NCBI RefSeq assembly: GCF_000807775.2
Contig: NZ_CP047385.1
Coordinates: 5,146,001 to 5,210,000, forward strand
Direction: 5' to 3'
DNA from: Pandoraea fibrosis
GTDB lineage: Bacteria > Pseudomonadota > Gammaproteobacteria > Burkholderiales > Burkholderiaceae
Length of the DNA: 64,000 nt
Shown here: piece by piece, positions 34,653-44,100 of the stretch
Position numbering within the stretch: position 1 is the first letter of the stretch
Layout: every line of letters begins with the position of its first letter
Notes under the pieces: generated by a model
Seen by the model: only the letters and a program-made list of their open reading frames with translations
What the model was told of the DNA's origin: nothing
The model's database searches: none
Position numbers and translations under genes: made by a program

Positions 34653-35572
34653 GGGATTTCCTTCGGGCTTGACTGCGTGCGCACCCAGCGGGCGAGCGCA
34701 GCCGTGAACGTTTCCAGGTTGCGCCCGAGCGTATCAAATCCCGCGTGCTTCACAAAGCGCGCCTCGTCCATATACAACGCCCGATTGATTTCGATCTGCA
34801 AACTGGAACGCCGGCGGGCCGGATCGCTCACGGCCGTGAGCAAATCGCCCCCCTGATACGGCGCATTGACCTGAACACGGTAACCCTGCTCTCGCAAGGC
34901 TTCGACCACCCACTGCGTAAAGGCCGGGTCGGAGGTCGTCCCCAGCCGGTCGCTCACGACCATGTCCGGACGCGACTCGCCGTCGTCCACGTTCATCGCA
35001 TTGCCTCGCGACTTCATCGAATGGCAGTCAACGTGCCACAGCGCCCCATGCTCGGCATAGGCCGCATCGGCCACTGTGCTCAACGCCCGACGATATGGCA
35101 GGTAGTAAGCCTCGATGCGATGACGCACCTCGGCCACCGTCAGCTTGCGGTCGTACATCGGCATGCCCGGCAGGGCGTAGCGACGCAGCAGGCCCATGCC
35201 GCGCGCCGAGTACTTTTCGGGGGCAATGCGGCCCGGCCACGGCGCGTCGAGCATGTCGGCATCGATATCCGTCACGGCGCGATTGGCGTCGATGTAAGCC
35301 CGCGGGAAATTTGCAGCGATCAAAGTGCCGCCGTGACGCGGCACGCTTGCCCAGAGTTCGTCCACGAACGCATCCCATCCGGTGAGCAGCGCTTCACGCG
35401 GCGCGACCGTGCCGAAGTCGGCGGGCATGTCGATGCCACTGTGCGGCGAGTCGAACACGATCGGGAGCGACGGCGCGCTCGGCGGCACCACCCCGCAGAC
35501 CTCGCGGCGGGTCATCTCACCGGTCAGGAATGTGCCGGGCAAAGCGGTCGTGTTGTTTTCTTGCGTCACCAT
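34649..35572 (-). CDS. N-formylglutamate amidohydrolase family enzyme
   Basis: 307 residues from the ATG at 35572; a TTG one codon earlier is less likely. The family motifs are IVFDSPHSGIDMP (metal-binding His), FPRAYIDANRAVTDIDADML, WHVDCHSMKSRG and SLQIEINRALYMDE. Such enzymes cleave N-formylglutamate to formate and glutamate in histidine degradation (HutG type), and related members act on other N-acyl or formimino amino acids. No other hut gene is present here, so the substrate may differ. The stop overlaps the iclR ATG. Promoter and operators lie in 35573-35951. Confidence 0.85.
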   Translation of the reverse strand: MVTQENNTTALPGTFLTGEMTRREVCGVVPPSAPSLPIVFDSPHSGIDMPADFGTVAPREALLTGWDAFVDELWASVPRHGGTLIAANFPRAYIDANRAVTDIDADMLDAPWPGRIAPEKYSARGMGLLRRYALPGMPMYDRKLTVAEVRHRIEAYYLPYRRALSTVADAAYAEHGALWHVDCHSMKSRGNAMNVDDGESRPDMVVSDRLGTTSDPAFTQWVVEALREQGYRVQVNAPYQGGDLLTAVSDPARRRSSLQIEINRALYMDEARFVKHAGFDTLGRNLETFTAALARWVRTQSSPKEIP

Positions 35573-35657
35573 CAAAAATTTTTCTCACGCGCCAGTGACC
35601 CCATGACGGGCCGAAATCGCGACCACCTTCGTCGCAGAACCCCTTTTGTTTTATTTA

Positions 35658-35674
35658 TTAAAACAGTGTATTAA
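35658..35674. promoter_or_regulatory. Operator-like palindrome 1 (IclR type)
   Basis: TTAAAACA-G-TGTATTAA is an inverted repeat with 7 of 8 pairs matching. It is 86 bases upstream of the amidohydrolase start. It matches palindrome 2 in 14 of 17 positions. Confidence 0.55.
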
Positions 35675-35884
35675 AAATTAAGCCTCAAAAATTTGAGCCG
35701 GTCAAGCAAGGAATCTGTCATCGGCACAAGTCCGCTCCTCCAGAATCGCGCAAACCCTTGCCGATCATGAATATTTTTTCGTGTTTCGATCATTGAAATA
35801 CATGTAATTCGCCGTTAGCGCCACTTCGTCACTCGCAATTTTTTCTCGACGGTTGACGTCTTCGCGTTCCTGAATCGATAATTT

Positions 35885-35901
35885 TCAAAACATTGTTTTA
35901 A
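35885..35901. promoter_or_regulatory. Operator-like palindrome 2 (IclR type)
   Basis: TCAAAACA-T-TGTTTTAA is an inverted repeat with 7 of 8 pairs matching, 51 bases before the porin start. Its core AAACATTGTTT equals the centre of the KdgR box, the operator of an IclR-family repressor in enteric bacteria. The linked iclR gene makes it the likely binder. Confidence 0.58.
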
Positions 35902-35951
35902 TCAATAAGACATACGAAGTGCATTATTCAACACAAACCCGGAGGGGGGAT

Positions 35952-37181
35952 ATGAAGCAGAAGGTTTGGCCAAACGCTCGCGTGGCCGCAATGGGGATGG
36001 GGGTCGCAGCGCTGTCGGTGCTCAGCACGTCAGCGCTCGCGCAATCGAACGTCACGCTGTACGGGCTGATCGACAGCGGCGTCACTTACGTGAGCAAGGT
36101 GGCGGGTCCGACCGGCGCCACAGGCAGCCGCTTCAGCGTGGACAGCGGAGACCTTCAGCAATCGCGCTGGGGCATGAAGGGGACAGAGGATCTTGGCGGC
36201 GGGATGAAGGCGCTGTTCATCCTCGAAGGGGGCTTTTCGGTCGCCAACGGCACCGCCGGACAAGGCGGACTGCCGTTGGGTCGCACGTCGGTGGTCGGCC
36301 TCTCGAGCCCCTACGGTACCGTGCAGATCGGTCGCCGCAAGGACTACATCGACGAGATCGCCACCTGGTATTCGAGCGTCTACAACTTCGGCGTGTTCAT
36401 CAACGGCGTACACGACAACAATCTCGACCGCGTGGGTGGCAACCGTGCCAACAACTCGGTCCGCTACGACACCCCCGACTATCGCGGCCTGACGGCCAAC
36501 GTCACCTACGGCTTCGGCGGCACGGCCGGCTCTATGGCGACGGGTCAGTCACTCGGCTTCGGTGCGAACTACAAATACGGTGGCTTCGGCGTGGGCTTCG
36601 GTTACTGGCAGTCGCGTCTGGGCACCGGTACGGCCGCCACGAACACGTCGAGCGACGTCGGCGCAAGCTCCGGCGCGGGCTGCGATCCGGCGTTCGGTCA
36701 GGCGGGCGATGTGTGTATCCGCACGTGGATGGTCGGCACGAGCTACAAGTGGGACAAGGCGCGTGTCTACGCGTCGTGGTCGCGCACGCTGCAACCGCTG
36801 GCACGCTTCGGCGGCACGGCTGCACCGCTGGCCACCATGCCCACCAGCGCGGCAAGCAGTGGCGCCTTTGCGGCCGCAGGGTCGAACAACAACGCCACCA
36901 ACGTGTTCGACGTCGGCGTGAACTACTGGGTACTGCCCAATCTCGAGTTGATCGGCGCCGTGCTGCACTCGCGCTACTCGTTCGTCGGCGCGCCCGCAAC
37001 GGGCCGTCTGCTCCAGTTCAACGTCGGTCTGGACTACTTCCTGTCCAAGCGCACCGACATCTACTCGTACTTCGCCAACCTGCGGGCCTGGGACATGTAT
37101 AACCCCGGCATCACCGGCGGCGCGCCGGGACGCGATGCAACGCAAAACGCCATGACCATCGGTCTGCGTCACGTGTTCTAA
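35952..37181 (+). CDS. Gram-negative general porin
   Basis: 409 residues from the ATG at 35952, which is preceded by a strong GGAGGGGGG ribosome site. Signal peptide of ~30 residues ending SALA, then QSNVTLYGLIDSGVTYVSK, the porin N-terminus of beta-proteobacteria. The C-terminus ends LRHVF with the outer-membrane terminal Phe. It forms a trimeric outer-membrane channel. It is transcribed away from the amidohydrolase gene with shared operators between them, so it may admit the substrate of that pathway. Confidence 0.94.
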   Translation: MKQKVWPNARVAAMGMGVAALSVLSTSALAQSNVTLYGLIDSGVTYVSKVAGPTGATGSRFSVDSGDLQQSRWGMKGTEDLGGGMKALFILEGGFSVANGTAGQGGLPLGRTSVVGLSSPYGTVQIGRRKDYIDEIATWYSSVYNFGVFINGVHDNNLDRVGGNRANNSVRYDTPDYRGLTANVTYGFGGTAGSMATGQSLGFGANYKYGGFGVGFGYWQSRLGTGTAATNTSSDVGASSGAGCDPAFGQAGDVCIRTWMVGTSYKWDKARVYASWSRTLQPLARFGGTAAPLATMPTSAASSGAFAAAGSNNNATNVFDVGVNYWVLPNLELIGAVLHSRYSFVGAPATGRLLQFNVGLDYFLSKRTDIYSYFANLRAWDMYNPGITGGAPGRDATQNAMTIGLRHVF

Positions 37182-37189
37182 ACGGGAGG

Positions 37190-37214
37190 GCCGCACCCTG
37201 CAATGGGGTGCGGC
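37190..37214. terminator. Hairpin after the porin
   Basis: A perfect 9-bp stem (GCCGCACCC at 37190-37198 with GGGTGCGGC at 37206-37214) with a 7-base loop lies right after the porin stop and before the end of the opposing small gene. There is no T run on either side, so it is a weak or Rho-assisted terminator. Confidence 0.45.
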
Positions 37215-37226
37215 AGCAAACCGGAC

Positions 37227-37469
37227 TCAGTGCGCCTGCGACGTCGACCCATCGCGGCAATCTGCGCCCGGACAGGAAGACGGCGAGCCGCGCGCATGCG
37301 CGACCGGCCCGGACGACGTGCCCTGGCGTCCAAATCCGATCTGCTCAAAGACACCGCCACCCAGCTCGAAGCCAGTGGCGTAGTGATAGGCGGCAACGGT
37401 GGAGCCGAGTGCCACCGACAGCAACAACAACGTACCCGCACGCCAGCGGCGTCGGACCGTGGAAGCCAT
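37227..37469 (-). CDS. Small single-pass membrane protein, unknown
   Basis: 80 residues with a strong GGAGGA ribosome site 3 bases before the ATG. The N-terminus is basic (MASTVRRRWRAG), followed by one hydrophobic helix (TLLLLSVALGSTVAAYHYAT, residues 13-32), a Gly-rich part, and a polar tail with two Cys (CPGADC). It could be a small exported or inner-membrane protein. I recognise no family. It is alone between the porin and marR, which are on the other strand. Confidence 0.45.
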   Translation of the reverse strand: MASTVRRRWRAGTLLLLSVALGSTVAAYHYATGFELGGGVFEQIGFGRQGTSSGPVAHARGSPSSCPGADCRDGSTSQAH

Positions 37470-37643
37470 GTCTCCTCCCTGTCAGAGGTCGGCCCGCTCG
37501 AACGACGCTCGTCACCATCCCACGGCAACCACACTTCAGCATCTCGGCGGGGATCGAGTTCTAGTCAACGACTGAGTCTCGTTTTTTCGCGATTTTGCAC
37601 GTTGCAGGCCTGATTTGTCACCCCGGCTATCCCTAAGCCCGTC

Positions 37644-37668
37644 AAATATATCGTGTTGTGATATATTT
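37644..37668. promoter_or_regulatory. Operator-like palindrome before marR-clc
   Basis: AAATATATC (37644-37652) and GATATATTT (37660-37668) form a perfect 9-bp inverted repeat with a 7-base spacer. It lies 43 bases before the marR start, a typical place for an autoregulatory MarR operator, and contrasts with the GC-rich surroundings. Confidence 0.55.
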
Positions 37669-37710
37669 TTTCGCTCTTCGGACTCTCCGGCGTTCATCGC
37701 CCCACTGCCC

Positions 37711-38148
37711 ATGCCCGAGCCCACCTCACCCGGCTCATCGATCACCGCCGACGCGCTGACCAAAAGCGATTTCGAAGCGCTTTCGGAATTCCGCTATCGC
37801 CTGCGCCGCTTCCTCAATTTCAGCGAGATGGCGGCGCGCGAAGGTGGTATTACGCCCCAGCAATATCTGCTGCTGCTTCATGTGAAAGGTATACCGGGGC
37901 GCGACTGGGCGTCCATCAGTGAGTTGGCCGAACGCCTGCAAGCCGTGCATCACAGCGTGGTGGCGCTCGTCGCGCGTTGCGAGAAGGCCGGGCTGGTCAC
38001 GCGCCGTCAAAACGACAGCGACCGGCGCGTGGTGGAAGTGCATCTGTCGGCGGCAGGCGACGCCTGTCTCGCCAATCTCGCCGCCCAGCATCGCAACGAG
38101 TTAAGCACCTTTGCAGACATCTTCCACATTCGTGGCGTTCATCTGTAA
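37711..38148 (+). CDS. MarR-family regulator linked to ClC channel
   Basis: 145 residues from the ATG at 37711. The winged helix has GRDWASISELAERLQAVHHS with VVALVARCEKAGLVTRRQ, and the wing NDSDRRVVEVHLSAAGDACL. The next gene, a chloride channel, starts 13 bases after its stop, so they form an operon. An AT-rich palindrome lies just upstream. It probably represses this operon. The ligand is unknown. Confidence 0.88.
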   Translation: MPEPTSPGSSITADALTKSDFEALSEFRYRLRRFLNFSEMAAREGGITPQQYLLLLHVKGIPGRDWASISELAERLQAVHHSVVALVARCEKAGLVTRRQNDSDRRVVEVHLSAAGDACLANLAAQHRNELSTFADIFHIRGVHL

Positions 38149-38161
38149 TCACGGCACCGTC

Positions 38162-39949
38162 ATGGCTTCCGCTCCCCCTCCTGCCTCACCCCACCCGACC
38201 CTGCCCTCGCACGCACGCGACTTCACGCGCGCACCGGGGCTGCCACGACTCCTCGCGCTGGCCGCCGTCATCGGCTTTTGCGGCGTGCCGGCGGCGTGGT
38301 TGTTGCTGCAACTGATTCAGGGCTTCACCAACCTCTTCTTCTATCAAACGCTGTCGCTTGCGCCACGCTCGCCTGCCAATCACACCTTGGGTGCCATGGT
38401 GATCGTGCTGCCGGTCATCGGCGGGCTGATCGTCGGGGTGATGGCACGCTTGGGCAGCGACAAAATTCGCGGCCACGGAATTCCGGAAGCCATCGAGGCG
38501 ATTCTGTTCGGCAAGAGCAAGATGTCACCGCGTGTTGCCGTTCTCAAACCCTTGTCGTCGGGCATAGTGATCGGCAGCGGCGGCCCGTTTGGCGCCGAAG
38601 GACCGATCATCATGACGGGCGGCGCCATCGGCTCGCTCATCGCCCAGTATTTCCATCTGAGCGCCGCCGAGCGCAAGACGTTGCTGGTCGCCGGCGCCAC
38701 CGCCGGCATGACGGCCGTATTCGGCACGCCTGTCGCAGCGGTTCTGCTTGCGGTGGAACTGCTGTTGTTCGAATGGCGTCCGCGCAGCCTGCTGCCGGTG
38801 ATGGTGGCTTGCGCCGTCGCGGGCTTTGCGCGACCACTGATGCTCGAAGCCGGCCCGCTATTTCCCATGACGACGGCGGACGTCGCCCCCATCGCACTGT
38901 TCTCCTGTCTGGTCGCCGGGGTTTGCGCCGGCCTGTTGTCGGCGGGAATGTCGCGCGCACTCTATGCCATCGAAGATGGCTTCCACAAGCTGCCCGTGCA
39001 CTGGATGTGGTGGCCTGCGATCGGCGGTCTGGCCGTAGGCATCGGCGGCTACCTCCAGCCGCGCGCGCTGGGCGTCGGCTACGACGTCATCGCGGATCTG
39101 CTCGCCGGGCACTTCACCCTGCATGCCGCGCTGGCGCTGCTGATTGTGAAGGCGATCGTCTGGGCGATTGCGCTGGGCTCGTGCACCTCGGGCGGCGTAC
39201 TCGCCCCGCTGCTCATGATCGGCGCGGGCCTCGGCACGCTGCTCGCCACGGTACTGCCCGGTGGCGATGTTTCGCTCTGGGCGCTCGTGTGCATGGCCGC
39301 CACCCTCGCGGGCGTGCTCGGCGCGCCACTCACCGCCATCGTCTTCGCTCTCGGTCTCACACACGACGTGAATGCGCTGCTGCCGCTGCTACTGACATGT
39401 GGCGTGTCCTACGGCGTGTCGATCTGGATCATGCCGCGCTCGATCATGACGGAAAAGATCGCGCGACGCGGACGTCATATTCATCGCGAGTACGGTGTCG
39501 ATCCGTTGGAGCGTCTGCATGTCGGAGAGTTGATGAGTCACGAGCCGGTGGCCCTACGCGACGTCATGTCGATCGACGCCGCGACGAAGGAGGCCTTCGG
39601 TGCCGGTCAGCGTCATCGCGCGTACCCGGTTGTCGACGCTTCGAACGCCGTGCTCGGCATGGTCGATCGCCAGACGCTCATGCGTGCACAGGCGCAAGGA
39701 CTCAAGACGCTGGGAGCGTTGTACGGTGTCAATCCTCCGCTCGTCGCGCTGCCTTCGGAGACAGGGCGGATCGTATCGGCACGCTTCGCCGCGCATCAAC
39801 TGGAGCGGCTGCCCGTCGTGAGCGACGCCACTTCGCGCCAGCTCATCGGCATCATCAGCCGCAGCGATCTGGTCAAGCCTGCGGAGCACTGGCGCTCGGA
39901 AGAGGAAGTGCGCGAACGCATGCTTCATCTCGGGCGCCGACGTCACTGA
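38162..39949 (+). CDS. ClC-family chloride channel or antiporter with CBS domains
   Basis: 595 residues from the ATG at 38162. The membrane part (about 30-430) has the ClC motifs GSGGPFGAEGPIIMTGGAIG, with the gating Glu in GAEGP, and SCTSGGVLAPLLMIGAGLGT. The C-terminal 130 residues contain two CBS domains (VGELMSHEPVALRDVMSID and, later, RLPVVSDATSRQLIGIISRS). Such proteins move Cl- or exchange Cl- for H+, with CBS domains sensing nucleotides or ionic strength. It is co-transcribed with marR. Confidence 0.94.
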   Translation: MASAPPPASPHPTLPSHARDFTRAPGLPRLLALAAVIGFCGVPAAWLLLQLIQGFTNLFFYQTLSLAPRSPANHTLGAMVIVLPVIGGLIVGVMARLGSDKIRGHGIPEAIEAILFGKSKMSPRVAVLKPLSSGIVIGSGGPFGAEGPIIMTGGAIGSLIAQYFHLSAAERKTLLVAGATAGMTAVFGTPVAAVLLAVELLLFEWRPRSLLPVMVACAVAGFARPLMLEAGPLFPMTTADVAPIALFSCLVAGVCAGLLSAGMSRALYAIEDGFHKLPVHWMWWPAIGGLAVGIGGYLQPRALGVGYDVIADLLAGHFTLHAALALLIVKAIVWAIALGSCTSGGVLAPLLMIGAGLGTLLATVLPGGDVSLWALVCMAATLAGVLGAPLTAIVFALGLTHDVNALLPLLLTCGVSYGVSIWIMPRSIMTEKIARRGRHIHREYGVDPLERLHVGELMSHEPVALRDVMSIDAATKEAFGAGQRHRAYPVVDASNAVLGMVDRQTLMRAQAQGLKTLGALYGVNPPLVALPSETGRIVSARFAAHQLERLPVVSDATSRQLIGIISRSDLVKPAEHWRSEEEVRERMLHLGRRRH

Positions 39950-40030
39950 CCATTGACGCACGTCGGCGCATTGCTTCACCATCGGGGACTTCATCCCACC
40001 GAAGGCGCAGGGCACCCTGTGCAATCCCCG

Positions 40031-40897
40031 ATGGCGACCACCCAATCCCCCGAAGTCCTCCCTGCGACGAGTGCGAAAAGCGCGCCGCACGCCTCGGCCG
40101 GCAGCCACATTCGCATCGGTGTCGGCGGCTGGAATTACGCGCCGTGGCAAGGCGCGTTTTATCCTGAAAAGTGGCCCAAGCGCCGCGAACTCGAATACGC
40201 CAGCCGGCATCTCACCTCCATCGAAATCAACAGCACGTTCTACGGCTCGCAAAAGCCCGCAACGTTCCGGCATTGGTTCGAGGAAACCCCGGACGACTTC
40301 GTGTTCTCGGTCAAGGCATCGCGCTTCACCACCCATCGGCGCGTGCTCGCCGACGCCGGCGAATCGGTCTCGCGCTTCTTCGACAGCGGTGTGTTGGAAC
40401 TCGGCAAGAAGCTCGGTCCGGTGAACTGGCAATTCGCCCCGTCGAAGGCCTTCGACGCGCAGGATTTCGAGCATTTCCTGAGTCTGTTGCCGGCCGAAGC
40501 GGGTGGCCATCCGATTCGTCATGCCCTGGAAGTCCGGCACGAGAGTTTTGCCGTGCCCGAGTTCATCGCCTTGGCGCGCAAGTACCAGATGGCGATCGTG
40601 CTCGCTGGCGACGCGAAATTCCCTTGCATTGCCGATGTCACCGCACCGTTCGTCTACGCGCGACTCATGGGCACGCAAGAGCGCTACAAGCTCGGATATG
40701 CCCCAAAGGCGATGACGCAATGGCTCGAACGTGCGCAAGTCTTTGCACAAGGCGGCGTACCGAAGGACCTCGACACCCTCTCAGACGCCCCGCCCAAGGC
40801 GAAGCATCGCGATGTGTTTCTCTATGTCATCAGCGGCTTCAAGGAACGCAATCCCGCCGCCGCGATGGCAATGATCGACGCGTTGGCGAAGGACTGA
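40031..40897 (+). CDS. DUF72 family protein
   Basis: 288 residues from the ATG at 40031; an in-frame TTG at 39953 is possible but less likely. The DUF72 (YecE) motifs are seen: IGVGGWNYAPWQGAFYPEKW, YASRHLTSIEINSTFYGSQK, and ALEVRHESFAVPEF. The fold is a TIM barrel related to sugar-phosphate isomerases or UV-endonuclease-like enzymes, but the function is not known. It follows the ClC gene by 81 bases on the same strand. Confidence 0.9.
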   Translation: MATTQSPEVLPATSAKSAPHASAGSHIRIGVGGWNYAPWQGAFYPEKWPKRRELEYASRHLTSIEINSTFYGSQKPATFRHWFEETPDDFVFSVKASRFTTHRRVLADAGESVSRFFDSGVLELGKKLGPVNWQFAPSKAFDAQDFEHFLSLLPAEAGGHPIRHALEVRHESFAVPEFIALARKYQMAIVLAGDAKFPCIADVTAPFVYARLMGTQERYKLGYAPKAMTQWLERAQVFAQGGVPKDLDTLSDAPPKAKHRDVFLYVISGFKERNPAAAMAMIDALAKD

Positions 40898-40924
40898 CCC
40901 AGTCTCGCAAGGAATACGCCTCGC

Positions 40925-40948
40925 AAAAAAACGGCGCCCAGGGCGCCG
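40925..40948 (-). terminator. Terminator of the pcaK-like transporter gene
   Basis: A perfect 7-bp GC stem (CGGCGCC at 40932-40938 with GGCGCCG at 40942-40948) with a 3-base loop is followed on the - strand by seven T. It lies 44 bases past the transporter stop. Confidence 0.85.
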
Positions 40949-40991
40949 CGTGAGGTACTGCCAAGACTACGGTCAATCGTTCAGACGAACT

Positions 40992-42368
40992 TCAGTGCAT
41001 GGCGGCCGAGTTACGGGCGTCGCTCGACGTTGTCGATGAATTCCCGCTGGCGCGCTCCCACGTATTCTTTGCCAGCAGTGCAACGGTCGCGATCACGGCC
41101 GGAATCGCCAGCAGCGAGAAGGTCGCGGAAAAGCCCAGATGGCGGCGCATCAATTCTGCACCGAGCAACGCCCCGGCGATGCCGCCGAAGCGTCCGATGC
41201 CGAGCATCCATGCCACACCGGTCGCACGCCCATGCGTCGGGTAGAACATGGCGGCGAGCGACGGCATCGACGACTGCGCGCCGTTCATCGCCGTGCCGGC
41301 GAGGAAAATCAACGCCACCAGCCAGCCGATGTTGCCCATGGCCTGCCCCACCGAGTACACGAGCACGGCAGTCAGTGCGTACCCGACGGCCACCACCTTC
41401 TGCGCATTGAACTTGTCCATCAGCCAGCCCGACAGAATCGTGCCGATGCCCCCGCCCAGCGGGAACAGTGCCGTGATGAGCGCGGCACGTTCGATGGTAA
41501 AGCCCGCGTCCTTGAACAGAATCGGCATCCAGCTCGTGAGCAGGTAAAAGATCACGAGCCCCATGAAATACGTGAGCCACAGCATCACCGAACCGAAGCC
41601 GTACTGCCTGGACAGCACAACGCCGATGGCCGAACCGGCGCGCTTCGGCGCGGCTTCATTGACCGTGAACGTGCCGACGTCGCTGAGCGATTCACCGGAG
41701 ATGCGCGACAGAATGCGGCGCACGCGTTCCACCGGCTTGCGGCGCACGACGAGAAACTTCACCGATTCCGGCAAACACAGCACGAGCAGCACCGAGAGCG
41801 CCAGCGGCAGCACACCGCCCAGCACAAGCACGCTGTGCCAACCGAAGTGCGGAATCAGCCATGAGGCAACGAAGCCACCGACCGAGGCCCCGAGCGGGAA
41901 ACCGCAGAACATCGTGTTGACGATCACGGCGCGACGCGACTCCGGTGCGTACTCCGAGATCAGCGTCACGGCGTTGGGCATCGCCGCGCCAAGTCCCAGA
42001 CCGGTGAGAAAGCGCAGCGCGGTCAGCGTCTCCAGGTCCTGAGCGAACGCCGTTGCCAGACTCGCAATACCGAAAAAGACCACGGAGAGCACCAGCAGCG
42101 TCTTGCGCCCCAGCTTGTCGGCAAGCGGCCCAGCAAAGATTGCGCCACCGGCCAGACCGAAGAGGGCGGCCGAGAGCACCGGGCCGAGCGAGCCGCGATC
42201 GATGTGCCATTGCTGCACGAGCGAGGGTGCGATGTAGCCGATGGCGGCCGTATCGAAACCATCGATGGCCACCACGAAGAAACAAAGGATCAGCACCAGC
42301 CATTGATAGCTGGAGAACCGTTGTGCGTTGATATAGGCGGGCACGTCCACCGTGCGCGATTGATTCAT
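40992..42368 (-). CDS. pcaK: MFS aromatic acid:H+ symporter, PcaK-like
   Basis: 458 residues from the ATG at 42368, with a GGAG site. Twelve membrane helices. AAHS-family signatures are present: VVAIDGFDTAAIGYIAPSLV in helix 1, GPLADKLGRKTLLVLSVVFF and ALRFLTGLGLGAAMPNAVTL. The DGFD motif is a known need for 4-hydroxybenzoate uptake by PcaK. It is directly downstream of pobA on the same strand, so 4-hydroxybenzoate or protocatechuate is the likely substrate. Confidence 0.85.
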   Translation of the reverse strand: MNQSRTVDVPAYINAQRFSSYQWLVLILCFFVVAIDGFDTAAIGYIAPSLVQQWHIDRGSLGPVLSAALFGLAGGAIFAGPLADKLGRKTLLVLSVVFFGIASLATAFAQDLETLTALRFLTGLGLGAAMPNAVTLISEYAPESRRAVIVNTMFCGFPLGASVGGFVASWLIPHFGWHSVLVLGGVLPLALSVLLVLCLPESVKFLVVRRKPVERVRRILSRISGESLSDVGTFTVNEAAPKRAGSAIGVVLSRQYGFGSVMLWLTYFMGLVIFYLLTSWMPILFKDAGFTIERAALITALFPLGGGIGTILSGWLMDKFNAQKVVAVGYALTAVLVYSVGQAMGNIGWLVALIFLAGTAMNGAQSSMPSLAAMFYPTHGRATGVAWMLGIGRFGGIAGALLGAELMRRHLGFSATFSLLAIPAVIATVALLAKNTWERASGNSSTTSSDARNSAAMH

Positions 42369-42641
42369 GAAGCTGTCTCCTCGGGGCGTCGCCGCCCCGC
42401 TTGTCATCCCATTATTATTTTGAGTTCGGCGCCGCCTGTGTGCGCCCGTTCATCTGGGGGTGAGCGCGACCTGACCGTCTTGACGCAGCGGTGCTGCGGC
42501 GTCGAAATCTGCCGCTACTGTACGTCTTTCGGCTGCCCGCCCAAATGATCTTTCGTCAGACCATCCATAACGGCCGGTTATGCTCCCGGCCACCGCAGGC
42601 GGTTATAGCACATCGGTGGCCCGGCCCCGACGCCCCACTCG

Positions 42642-43871
<1,230 letters not shown>

Positions 43872-44100
43872 TCATATCGCGACAGGAAAACGGCAGTCGT
43901 GTGGATTGCATTTCTTGGCTGCCTTGCACACGCTGCACCAACTTAGGACTGCGCGTAAACGAGCATGCCGAAAGCGGCGTTCACGCCTTGTCACGAGGGG
44001 CGAATGCGTCATATCTTATGGAGCGCGCGCGTCGCGTTGAATGGATGAATCGACGACTTTCTTGTACTTTTTTGACAACTTCGCCCAAGGGAAAACCAGT

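Larger units (their letters stand above)
35573..35951. other. Divergent promoter region, amidohydrolase and porin
   Basis: This 379-base region is markedly more AT-rich than its surroundings. It must contain the promoters of the leftward amidohydrolase-iclR-permease unit and of the rightward porin. Two related 17-bp palindromes lie near the two ends (35658-35674 and 35885-35901). I see no gene in it. Confidence 0.75.

Noticed and set aside
37615..37710. Longer N-terminus for the MarR regulator
   Set aside because: The extension would be encoded over the operator-like palindrome and has no family similarity; the ATG at 37711 gives a normal MarR length.
38278..40167. A 629-codon open frame on the + strand
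   Set aside because: It overlaps the ClC and DUF72 genes in another frame, is Arg-rich and has no family motif.
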